This document shows, one piece after another, positions 1 through 5,540 of a stretch of DNA of 5,933 nucleotides (positions are counted from its first letter, which is position 1; the number at the start of each line of letters is the position of its first letter). The notes beneath the pieces are model-generated. The model ran no database searches. It was not told where the DNA came from and saw only the letters and a program-made list of their open reading frames with translations. The stretch comes from an uncultured Chthoniobacterales bacterium (GTDB lineage Bacteria > Verrucomicrobiota > Verrucomicrobiae > Chthoniobacterales > UBA10450), in assembly GCA_955652855.1 (NCBI GenBank), contig CATPCN010000091.1, forward strand, positions 1 to 5,933, written 5' to 3'. The position numbers and the translations under genes were made by a program.

Positions 1-1
1 G

Positions 2-292
2 ATTTGGACCGTACTAGGTTTTGCCAGTGTGCTCGGTGGTTATTTCGGACTCAAGGCCAGGGCCTGGGCGTTTTGGTTGTTATTTTTTTTGTTTCTCGTC
101 CAGACTGCAGAGTTCTTATCGCCAGCGTTTTTCTTTTCATTTATTGGTCCGCTCTCCATTAAGCTTGGTTGGGGCTGGAACACTCCGCCGCGCCAATTCA
201 ACATAAACTTATTGGCGATAATTGCCGGCGTTGTCGCCGTCACGTGCGCGATGCGTATATCGCAGTCGGCACGCACGTCGGACGTGCCCTGA
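2..292 (+). CDS. C-terminal part of an unidentified polytopic membrane protein (5' end outside window)
   Basis: The frame is open from the left edge, so 96 residues are visible up to the TGA at 290-292. The GTG at 29 is only an internal valine codon unless the gene happens to start here, and I see no convincing ribosome binding site before it. About three hydrophobic stretches can be seen: roughly residues 1-15, a Phe/Leu-rich stretch at 23-37 (WAFWLLFFLFLV), and 76-87 (LLAIIAGVVAVT). A short polar tail follows. The T-rich, phenylalanine-rich coding of the second segment differs from the GC-rich remnants to the right. I recognise no family. It could be the tail of a longer membrane protein or a small one of about 100 residues. 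Coding status is likely; function is unknown. Confidence 0.55.
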   Translation: MWTVLGFASVLGGYFGLKARAWAFWLLFFLFLVQTAEFLSPAFFFSFIGPLSIKLGWGWNTPPRQFNINLLAIIAGVVAVTCAMRISQSARTSDVP

Positions 293-417
293 CCCCCATT
301 TTCGAAATCGCTTGTGAAGGACGGATGGGCTAGTCCCTTTGCATTTCTTGGGTCGACGAATCAGCAGGTCTGTCGGCATGACCGCGACCAGTCATCTCTA
401 CGATTTACTAAACAGAG

Positions 418-504
418 CGAACGGTAGAGCGCGTAGATCTCGCGCACCCGCTGCGCTTGCGGCTCATCGACGATCAGGCCGCGCTCGGCGGCCAGGTCGT
501 AAGC
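418..504 (-). pseudogene. Fragment of a large serine recombinase (Recombinase-domain region)
   Basis: Reading leftward from 504, the frame gives 29 residues containing AERGLIVDEPQAQRVREIYALY. This resembles the segment of large serine recombinases in which a short strand (LxVDExxA) is followed by the helix VRxIFxLY, in the domain after the catalytic resolvase domain. Similarity stops on both sides: upstream lies the IS3 transposase end, and downstream (below 418) the frame continues without recognisable similarity to a stop near 363. There is no start codon and no catalytic serine, so it is a relic. It lies in the same reading frame as the IS3 fragment at 526-657, separated from it by that fragment's TAG. 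The call rests on a short stretch and my memory of the family. Confidence 0.4.
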
Positions 505-525
505 TTCCCCGTTTAGTTGACAGTT

Positions 526-657
526 CTAAACTGGAGTTTCCGCCACGAGCAAGCGCTCGCGGTAACGTGCTGGCGGCAGGCTTCCCAGCGCGTCGTGCGG
601 TCTGATTTCGTTGTACTGCTCGAGCCATCCGGTGGTGATCTCCCGCACTTCGTCGAG
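526..657 (-). pseudogene. IS3-family transposase (OrfB) C-terminal fragment
   Basis: The minus frame reads LDEVREITTGWLEQYNEIRP followed by HDALGSLPPARYRERLLVAE and a TAG at 526-528. This is the hallmark end of the IS3-family OrfB DDE integrase domain. The W-x-x-x-YN-x-x-RPH-x-x-LG-x-LPP motif lies just downstream of the catalytic glutamate in complete proteins, which are about 270-300 residues. Only 43 residues remain. An in-frame TGA at 658-660 sits directly upstream, and the preceding bases (GGERD) no longer match the usual F..TYREEVLD context, so the 5' part has been lost. The bases after the stop (about 502-525, CCCCGTTTAGTTGACAGTTC on the plus strand) may include the old right end of the element, but no partner inverted repeat is present to prove it. 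Confidence 0.85.
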
Positions 658-711
658 TCAATCACGCTCGCCACCTTTCGACCATCGCTGTGCGCACGTA
701 TAAAGACACAA

Positions 712-886
712 TTAATGCAGTACCTCGCCGATGTGTTCGCGTTGCATGAGCTCGCCTTCGAACTCCTGCAGCTCGGAACCTAGCGCATCACGGGCCGAGA
801 TCATGCCGAGTGGTTTGCCGTGCTCGATGACCGGCCCGTGACGGAATCCGCCTTCGTCCATCATCAGTAGGGCGTTCCCGACGACC
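712..886 (-). pseudogene. CBS-domain protein, C-terminal half-domain remnant
   Basis: The last 58 residues of this minus frame contain NALLMMDEGGFRHGPVIEHG, then KPLGMISARDALGSELQEFE, ending at the TAA at 712-714. The pattern ALxLM..GFRHxPV....G.xxGMISxRDAL is the second half of a CBS motif, a module that binds adenosine nucleotides, usually in pairs. The frame stays open upstream to about 1173, but the residues before about 886 do not show the expected first half (VMTxxPxTVxPDxT...). The recognisable part therefore probably joins unrelated sequence there. With one half-domain and no clear start codon or ribosome binding site, it is best read as a truncated gene. A short functional single-CBS protein is less likely. 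Confidence 0.6.
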
Positions 887-1412
887 CCGAAGTGACGTTC
901 CTCCTCTGGAAGAAGAATTGCGGTCGCAACTGGAGCCGTGTCTGAAAGGTGAATTGAACGGGCAATTACTGAATTCCCAGTAATTTGCCTGTTCAGGGTT
1001 GTTGCTGTGACGATACGCCCGCTGATAAGCGTCCAACGACGGGCATTCTGGGTCTCGTTGCCTTTTTGGCGGCGGCCGAGGATCCGAAATTGCCTGTATT
1101 CTTCCCTGCTTTTGGGAACATTGATCCGGAGACGGGTTCGCACCAGACTCGGCCCACCGCCACGAGTCTGCATTCATAGCCCCGGTCTGACTTTTGGACT
1201 GCAAGCCGCGCGTCACGCGGGGGTTCCGAGGGACGGTGTTTCTCTGTTCGCAAATCCCCGGCCAATTCCCCGCTGGGCGTAGGCCTCTGGGCTGGCTTTC
1301 TCTGTCGGTGGGTTTGGTGGTACCGGTTTTCAGGTGGCTTGGTGAATCTCGCGATGAGATCGGAGTTCAATCCGCCCCTCTTTGGAGTGCGTTGCCCGGC
1401 CGATCGCGCGTC
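887..1412. other. Gene-free stretch between CBS remnant and recombinase C-terminus
   Basis: Open frames exist on both strands here (for example minus 993-1370 and plus 1194-1484), but they are Arg/Pro/Ser-rich, overlap one another in several frames, and show no recognisable domain, hydrophobic core or ribosome binding site. These are typical chance frames in GC-rich DNA. The stretch lies directly 3' of the recombinase remnant and may be the former untranslated tail of that element. I found no tRNA, strong hairpin with T-tract, or tandem repeat. Confidence 0.45.
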
Positions 1413-2129
1413 TCAGCCAGCGAGTCTTGCCACTTGCGTATCGAATCCGAGGCGGGCGCGCTGGTCGCTCCAGCCGATCGGTAGAGGTACGTTACGGATC
1501 AGCTTGCGCGCCGTGAGGGCGGGGGGCTGTTGGCCTTGAGCGATCGCGGACGCGATGTCCGGCGCCAAGAAAGCCACGTTGATGACGCGCGCAACGTAGG
1601 AGGAGGAAACCTGCTCGCGCTTGGCGATCGACAAGATGCCGATGTGGTCGCCTGCGATCAGCTGCGCGAACCAATCGTTCGCCTTGGTGAGGAGCGCAAT
1701 CAGCCTTGGGTCCGGCTGGCGGAGATCTTGCGCGCCGGGTGCGTTGGCGATTAATCGTAACCCCAGGCCGCAACGCTTCAGTCTTATCGGAAGCGCAATC
1801 ACCGTAGTCGGCGATGACGAATTTTCGTGCCGGCTCGCGTCGTCGTCGACCCTTGCAACGGTCTGGCCGACAAAGCCGATTGCGTCCAGCCGGACCACGA
1901 TTTGAAGCTGGGCAGCCGACACGGTGATGCGCCCCACTAATCGTTGCAGGAGCCCAATCCGCGATCCAAAGGATGGTTCGCGATCACCAGATTCAACGCC
2001 AGCAAGCAGCGTTGCAGCGGTCCCTGGAGGGCTAGGGTAGCGTTGTTGCAGCTGTTGCGCGATCAGCTGTGCTTTATCCAATAGTTGGGTGATATCCCGG
2101 GCATCCTCTGATTCGAAGAGCGCGATCAA
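1413..2129 (-). pseudogene. Large serine recombinase, C-terminal part (5'-truncated)
   Basis: This 238-codon frame ends at the TGA at 1413-1415. Its last 120 residues match the conserved C-terminal module of the large serine recombinases common in Rhizobiales. PIRLKRCGLGLRLI (114-127) is followed by PDPRLIALLTKANDWFAQL (140-158), then a helix-turn-helix-like segment with KREQVSSSYVARVINVAFLA and PDI (170-192), then LTARKLIRNVPLPIGW (205-220) and QRARLGF. Residues 56-86 look like the end of the preceding coiled-coil/strand region. Full proteins have about 500-700 residues with an N-terminal resolvase domain carrying the catalytic serine; none of that is present. The frame stays open only to 2192, where a TAA lies at 2193-2195. 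The TTG at 2127-2129 is an arbitrary first codon and not a convincing start. The surviving part has no internal stop or frameshift, so truncation may be fairly recent. Confidence 0.85.
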
Positions 2130-2173
2130 TCGCGCCCGGTCGGGGTGATAAGACCGGCCTTGCGCAGGGACTA

Positions 2174-2317
2174 GTGGACGGAGACACCTGGATTAACCAT
2201 CCACGTGCCGGGCACTACGAGATCATAGAAAGCTCCATACTCACGTCGCCGGATCGGGTTCTTACGCTGCTTTGGTGGAAAAATGAACAAATGATTCAGG
2301 ACCTCGTCCGGGACTGA
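2174..2317 (+). other. Possible short ORF or gene fragment (47 codons), unidentified
   Basis: From the GTG at 2174 the plus frame reads VDGDTWINHPRAGHYEIIES, then SILTSPDRVLTLLWWKNEQM and IQDLVRD, with a TGA at 2315-2317. The composition looks protein-like, and the spacing W-x-x-H...GH.E...S...SPD.V is loosely like small phage- or toxin-related domains with HPE/SPD motifs; I cannot name a family with confidence. The frame is also open upstream into the recombinase remnant, so it could be the end of a longer broken gene. No clear ribosome binding site precedes the GTG. The opposite strand has its own open frame (2425-2171) ending in LVVPGTWMVNPGVSVH, and either one could be the shadow. Confidence 0.22.
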
Positions 2318-2859
2318 AGGCCCGCGCCTCAACGCATTCGGGGAATGTTTTGAATGTCCGCCACGTGTCGTTTTTGCGATGCGACCGATGTAGACGCCGA
2401 GGTCGTTCATAGTGTCCACTCGCAACCGTTAGAGCGTTTGGTTGCGAGTCGAGCGAGCCCCAAGCGGCACAGGCAGCCGTCTGGCGCCAACACGAGGGTC
2501 GGCGCACGCCGCGGGCCGGGTTCCGAGGTGCGCCATGACCGAGTCGACCCGGGCGGGCGCGGGGCCTACGACGGTCCGATGTGTCGACTGCCTCGAGAGC
2601 ACGGCCTCGCCATGACGAACATCCTGGTCGGCGTCGACGGCATGCGACCTCGGAAGCGATCTTCTACAACTGTAAGGGCATCTGTGGCCCGCGTTGTATG
2701 ACGAGAGGTCTTTTGCGGCCGCAGCCAGACGCGCTTCAAAGGCCGTCCCTTCGAAATACACGGCATTTACAGTAACTGCCTCGCCTTCCACCGGGATCTG
2801 GACGCGCCGGAAGTCAGTTGCGCCCGCAATTCGCCTTCGCCTGATCGATACGCTTGCGG
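2318..2859. other. Stretch without an assignable gene; protein-like minus-strand patch at 2681-2830
   Basis: No complete gene can be supported here. On the minus strand a patch from 2830 to 2681 reads ATDFRRVQIPVEGEAVTVNA followed by VYFEGTAFEARLAAAAKDLS. This alternation of strand-like and helix-like residues looks more like real coding sequence than its surroundings, but the frame then becomes Arg/Ser/Pro-rich and no family is recognised. A plus-strand frame at about 2613 begins MTNILVGVDG, which resembles the first strand of universal stress proteins but loses all similarity after ten residues. The stretch is best seen as decayed DNA between the recombinase and IS110-like relics. Confidence 0.35.
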
Positions 2860-2952
2860 TTAAGCAGCCGCTGAAGTAGGTGATCCCTAAACCGAGCCCA
2901 TTCGGAGCAAAGTCCAGGCAATACGCGCAAGATTGTTGGCCACGACGCATAT
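2860..2952 (-). pseudogene. IS110-like transposase C-terminal remnant
   Basis: The minus frame reads ICVVANNLARIAWTLLRMGS V, then a TAG at 2887-2889, then GSPTSAAA and a TAA at 2860-2862. The core VVANNLARIAWTLL matches the motif near the C-terminus of IS110/IS1111-family transposases (AxANKxARIAWALL). In these proteins it is usually followed by a short polar or alanine-rich tail, as here. The TAG breaks that tail. Upstream of about 2952 the similarity fades, although the frame stays open to about 3087. The DEDD catalytic residues are absent. It may mark the end of an IS110-type insertion lying just downstream of the hydrolase gene. The assignment rests on about 20 residues. Confidence 0.42.
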
Positions 2953-3044
2953 TGAGACATTGATATGCACTCGCCGCACGAGCCGATCAACCCCGGCGTG
3001 TGAGGTGACTTTGGCAATGCGCACGACCACGCAAGCCGGCATGA

Positions 3045-3431
3045 CTAAGCCGTGATCTTGCGGGCAATCGTTCTTGCGCGAATCCAAGCACCGATTCGGT
3101 CTAGCGCGACGGCTGTCAGGTACGGCTCACTATGGCGCAAACGGAATGAGCTTCGAGCCCGCCGACTAGCCGACCGCTCCCACGGCACATGAAACAACGC
3201 ATGTTCGCCCTCGGGGACCACTTCGACACCGCACTCAACCAAGATGCTCTGAAGCACTGACAATCGTCCAAAAAATGCAAGTGTCGCGGTATTCACAAGA
3301 ATTGCCAACATTGCGAGCGCCACGTATATCGCACCAAGGACAATCGCAATTGCGCCAACAGGTATCGTTGCCCTGTAAAGGATTTCGATCGCGCGAGAAA
3401 AGATGCCGGCTTTGGGGTTGTCAACGATGCC
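3045..3431 (-). pseudogene. C-terminal portion of the alpha/beta hydrolase, separated by an in-frame TAG
   Basis: After the TAG at 3432-3434 the same reading frame stays open for 128 further codons to a TGA at 3045-3047. It continues the hydrolase fold. A hydrophobic region at residues 331-364 of the joined protein (IPVGAIAIVLGAIYVALAML onward) would form one or two membrane segments. It is followed by a soluble tail with VVPEGEHALFHVPW, then LRHSEPYLTAVALDRIGAWI. The histidine of LRHSEPY (about 410), just before a helix ending in AWI, sits where alpha/beta hydrolases carry the catalytic histidine. No good ribosome binding site or start follows the TAG, so independent translation is unlikely. 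It is either the lost 3' part of an interrupted gene or is reached by amber readthrough. Confidence 0.75.
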
Positions 3432-4361
3432 CTAGCCCGTACTGAATGGATTCCACAGCTGGATATTGTCAGCGAAGTCCGGACCTGAATCGGAGGTGAA
3501 TTCGGCATGAAGGGCACCGAACAGGACGAACGGCATCACGGCAGCGATGAAGATCGCGGCAATAGTGATCTTTCCCGAAAGCCGCCCCTGCAGTCTAGAG
3601 ACAAGATTCACAATCGTGGACATAAGCCACGCGGCAAACTCGCTCAGACGGGAGCTGATCGTCGCGAAGAATTGCAGGGCGACAAGGAGCAAGGTGACTT
3701 CATCACCGGTCATCCGCACAAAAAGGCACGGCACTGGCGGTGCGTGGCTTGTATCAGCTCGTGCGGCAAAACCTAAGGCTGGTTCGATGCGCTGCCATAG
3801 CGTCTGGCGGTTTCGATATCCAATAAGGCCCAGCGCCGCGAACAGCGCAAAGAGCACGGCGGAGAGCGCGACAAGCGATGGCAAGCCTTCGAACTCAGAC
3901 GGAACGACAAAATGGAAATAGTACCCTGCTAAGTGGGCAATCAAGGCCATCGCGAAAATTAGCACGGACCACAATCCACCTAGTAGAAGGGCTTCATAGC
4001 CGGGCCTCACTGCCAAACTGAAAAACGGCGTGGCGAGGAATACGACGCCCGCGACGCAGTCAATAAGGTCCGAGTGGCGTGACAATGCATAGATTACGAC
4101 ACTTCCACCGTGGCTGTGCGCGACTACGGTAACCTTTCGACCTTGCGCCGCAAGGGTTCGCACTGTTTCCGTTAGACGCTCTGATGCCTTGAACCGGGCC
4201 GCGAATGTATTGTTGCCTGACCAACGAAATGGATGGATGATCGTGTCGGGACCAAGTCGAGCCTTGAGTTCGAGCGCGAGCGCGGATTCCGCCGAGATCC
4301 AATGTGCTTTGGACGCCCACGTCCCATGAATGAGAATGACGTCATGTGGATGCGCTGGCAT
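3432..4361 (-). CDS. Membrane-associated alpha/beta hydrolase (lipase-like), 309 residues to an in-frame amber codon
   Basis: This is a predicted serine hydrolase of the alpha/beta fold, acting on an unknown ester or similar substrate, probably at the inner membrane. Numbering starts at the ATG at 4361. The first strand and oxyanion motif are DVILIHGTW (7-15). The nucleophile elbow is VVAHSHGGSV (79-88) with Ser83; alanine replaces the first glycine of the usual GxSxG. FLATPF (108-113) is the typical post-elbow strand. Hydrophobic segments follow at about 125-151 and 162-182. LFVRMTGDEVT (213-223) supplies the likely acid, Asp220, and a further hydrophobic segment lies at 265-284. The ATG at 4361 was chosen because it has GAGG nine bases upstream and puts the HG motif 12 residues in, as is usual. 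A frame extension to 4553 gives only a low-complexity polar leader. No catalytic histidine lies before the TAG; it occurs in the continuing frame to 3045 (438 residues in all). The GC content looks lower than in the remnants to the left, consistent with separate origin. Family assignment is firm; substrate is unknown. Confidence 0.85.
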   Translation of the reverse strand: MPAHPHDVILIHGTWASKAHWISAESALALELKARLGPDTIIHPFRWSGNNTFAARFKASERLTETVRTLAAQGRKVTVVAHSHGGSVVIYALSRHSDLIDCVAGVVFLATPFFSLAVRPGYEALLLGGLWSVLIFAMALIAHLAGYYFHFVVPSEFEGLPSLVALSAVLFALFAALGLIGYRNRQTLWQRIEPALGFAARADTSHAPPVPCLFVRMTGDEVTLLLVALQFFATISSRLSEFAAWLMSTIVNLVSRLQGRLSGKITIAAIFIAAVMPFVLFGALHAEFTSDSGPDFADNIQLWNPFSTG

Positions 4362-4370
4362 GCGAAACGA

Positions 4371-4374
4371 CCTC
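4371..4374 (-). promoter_or_regulatory. Ribosome binding site of the alpha/beta hydrolase
   Basis: GAGG on the minus strand (CCTC on plus) lies nine bases before the ATG at 4361. It supports that start over the upstream in-frame ATG at 4484, which has only a weak purine run about 12 bases away. Confidence 0.55.
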
Positions 4375-4705
4375 GCAATTGTCTGGGGAGGGGCGGGGAT
4401 CTTGATCCGGCGGTTCTGAGAATCGGTTGCTGACTCACGAAGCTTTCGCAACGATCCGTTCGCTGTGCTGGCATCACTATACATATGACGCAAGCGCTTT
4501 CCACAGATACCGACATGGATACTACCTAATGGACGCCAGTCCGCTACGCTCAACTTCCTCGGATTACGTTATTCCGTCACGCTATTCGCACCGCGTACTT
4601 GCATTCACTTTTGTGCGCACTTGCGAATTGGCCGATTTGGCATGTGGGTGAAAGGGCCGTGGAACGAGCGAAGCCAGCGATCCATTGCCTTCCGCACCGT
4701 TCCCC

Positions 4706-4733
4706 ACGTGTCCGACTTCGTCCCTTGACACGT
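4706..4733. promoter_or_regulatory. Inverted repeat overlapping a TTGACA hexamer (candidate operator)
   Basis: ACGTGTC (4706-4712) and GACACGT (4727-4733) are perfect complements separated by 14 bases. The right arm overlaps TTGACA at 4725-4730, a consensus -35 hexamer. No good -10 lies 16-18 bases further right, so promoter function is unproven. The position between two divergent genes suits a regulator site, although 7-bp arms can also arise by chance. Confidence 0.3.
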
Positions 4734-4762
4734 TTGCAGGGAACGCTCGATCACTGGTCATG

Positions 4763-4808
4763 TGCCGGTTGGCGACATCGCTTGACACTTGCAAGCCGCA
4801 AACCGGCA
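4763..4808. promoter_or_regulatory. Second inverted repeat enclosing a TTGACA hexamer and an 8-bp palindrome
   Basis: TGCCGGTT (4763-4770) and AACCGGCA (4801-4808) are perfect 8-bp complements with a 30-base spacer. Inside lie TTGACA (4782-4787) and the palindrome CTTGCAAG (4788-4795). The hexamer is 57 bases from the other TTGACA. The expected -10 window (about 4804-4810) is GGCAAA-like, a poor match. The structure could bind a regulator or form a hairpin upstream of the gene starting at 4872. Confidence 0.3.
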
Positions 4809-4860
4809 AAAGTGCGCACAAGCTGATATCTCGTTTGATAACCGCCGCAATCGTCTAATT

Positions 4861-4864
4861 AGGA
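4861..4864 (+). promoter_or_regulatory. Ribosome binding site of the membrane protein gene
   Basis: AGGA lies seven bases before the ATG at 4872. This spacing favours that ATG over the second ATG two codons later at 4878. Confidence 0.55.
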
Positions 4865-4871
4865 TCGTGCA

Positions 4872-5534
4872 ATGGGTATGGGAGAAGGAACTAGTAACCG
4901 TTGGTGGGAGAACTATCTTGTTCGTTATCTTATGCCATCAATCGCTGGAGTCGTCATCGTCAGCTGGCTCAGCGATATCGCCGGTCCGTACTTTCGCACG
5001 CTACTGTTCCTGCCAGCGCCTCCCAATAGTTTGGACGCCTCTGCGCTCACGCTCCTTTTCTTATACGGGAACTTATTCTGCTATATCGCTTCGTATCCTG
5101 TCCTTTGTTTTCACGCGTCGAGAGTTCTCGATCACGGCCTTCCAAGACTACGATGGGTGCGATGGCTTGATGCGTATTTGGCGACCCTATTAGTTGGCGT
5201 AGCTGCCCTTGTCACCGCGACGGGTGCGTGGAATCATCGCGTCGAGATCGCATTCATCTTAGTATTCGTTTTTTCCGCGTTTCAATGCCTCCGTCTTGCG
5301 TTAGCTTTGGGGACGAGGCTTAAGGTGAGGGGGTTGGACAACCCCGTGAGCCCCATGTTTGGATTTGCCTACGCCTTAGCCCGTCGGCGTGGCGTTATCG
5401 AGGAAGTTCGTACGGAGAAATCGACACAGGCAGCATCCGATGGGGTGGCGGTGCTCAACAATCCGGAAAGCGATGAGCAGATCGACACGCAGCAAGTTAT
5501 CAAATGGCGGCGAGAGCTTAGGATCTGTGAATAA
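4872..5534 (+). CDS. Unidentified four-segment membrane protein, 220 residues
   Basis: I do not recognise the family. The protein starts MGMGEGTSNRWWENYLVRYL and has four likely membrane segments: about 19-35 (YLMPSIAGVVIVSWL), 56-80 (ALTLLFLYGNLFCYIASYPV onward), 101-118 (AYLATLLVGVAALVTATG) and 124-148 (EIAFILVFVFSAFQCLRLAL). A positively charged stretch follows (RLKVRG, later ARRRG at 170-174), then a polar tail of about 45 residues with many Glu, Asp and Gln. The WWENYLVRY sequence before the first segment is aromatic and charged and looks like a conserved signature. The charge pattern suggests the tail is cytoplasmic. The gene is divergent from the membrane hydrolase, separated by 510 bp, and is followed within about ten bases by an insertion-sequence end. 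The last residues (LRICE) may therefore have been altered by that insertion. The reading frame is clean and well supported; the role is unknown. Confidence 0.75.
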   Translation: MGMGEGTSNRWWENYLVRYLMPSIAGVVIVSWLSDIAGPYFRTLLFLPAPPNSLDASALTLLFLYGNLFCYIASYPVLCFHASRVLDHGLPRLRWVRWLDAYLATLLVGVAALVTATGAWNHRVEIAFILVFVFSAFQCLRLALALGTRLKVRGLDNPVSPMFGFAYALARRRGVIEEVRTEKSTQAASDGVAVLNNPESDEQIDTQQVIKWRRELRICE

Positions 5535-5540
5535 ATAAAC

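Larger units (their letters stand above)
4362..4871. other. Intergenic region between divergent hydrolase and membrane-protein genes
   Basis: This 510-bp region must hold the promoters of both divergent genes. The recognisable content is the two inverted repeats listed separately and a TCTAAT at 4854-4859, a fair -10 match that lies too close to the start codon to be a convincing promoter for the rightward gene. Open frames across it, including an N-terminal extension of the hydrolase to 4553, are polar and featureless. I see no tRNA or small-RNA terminator structure. Confidence 0.5.

Noticed and set aside
339..605. Plus-strand ORF of 88 codons
   Set aside because: It is Arg/Ala-rich and antisense to the recombinase and IS3 remnants.
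464..661. Minus-strand ORF of 65 codons
   Set aside because: It is a shifted-frame shadow of the IS3 transposase fragment; the conserved residues are in the other frame.
2613..2650. Universal stress protein start (MTNILVGVDG) on the plus strand
   Set aside because: Similarity lasts about ten residues and then vanishes, with no preceding ribosome binding site.
3432..3434. TAG as a dedicated pyrrolysine-type recoding site
   Set aside because: There is no supporting structure or pyl gene, and the neighbouring IS110-like relic is also broken by a TAG, so ordinary mutation or rare suppression is simpler.
4362..4553. N-terminal extension of the hydrolase to the in-frame start at 4553
   Set aside because: The extra 64 residues are polar and featureless, while the ATG at 4361 has a GAGG at good spacing and places the oxyanion HG motif at the usual distance.
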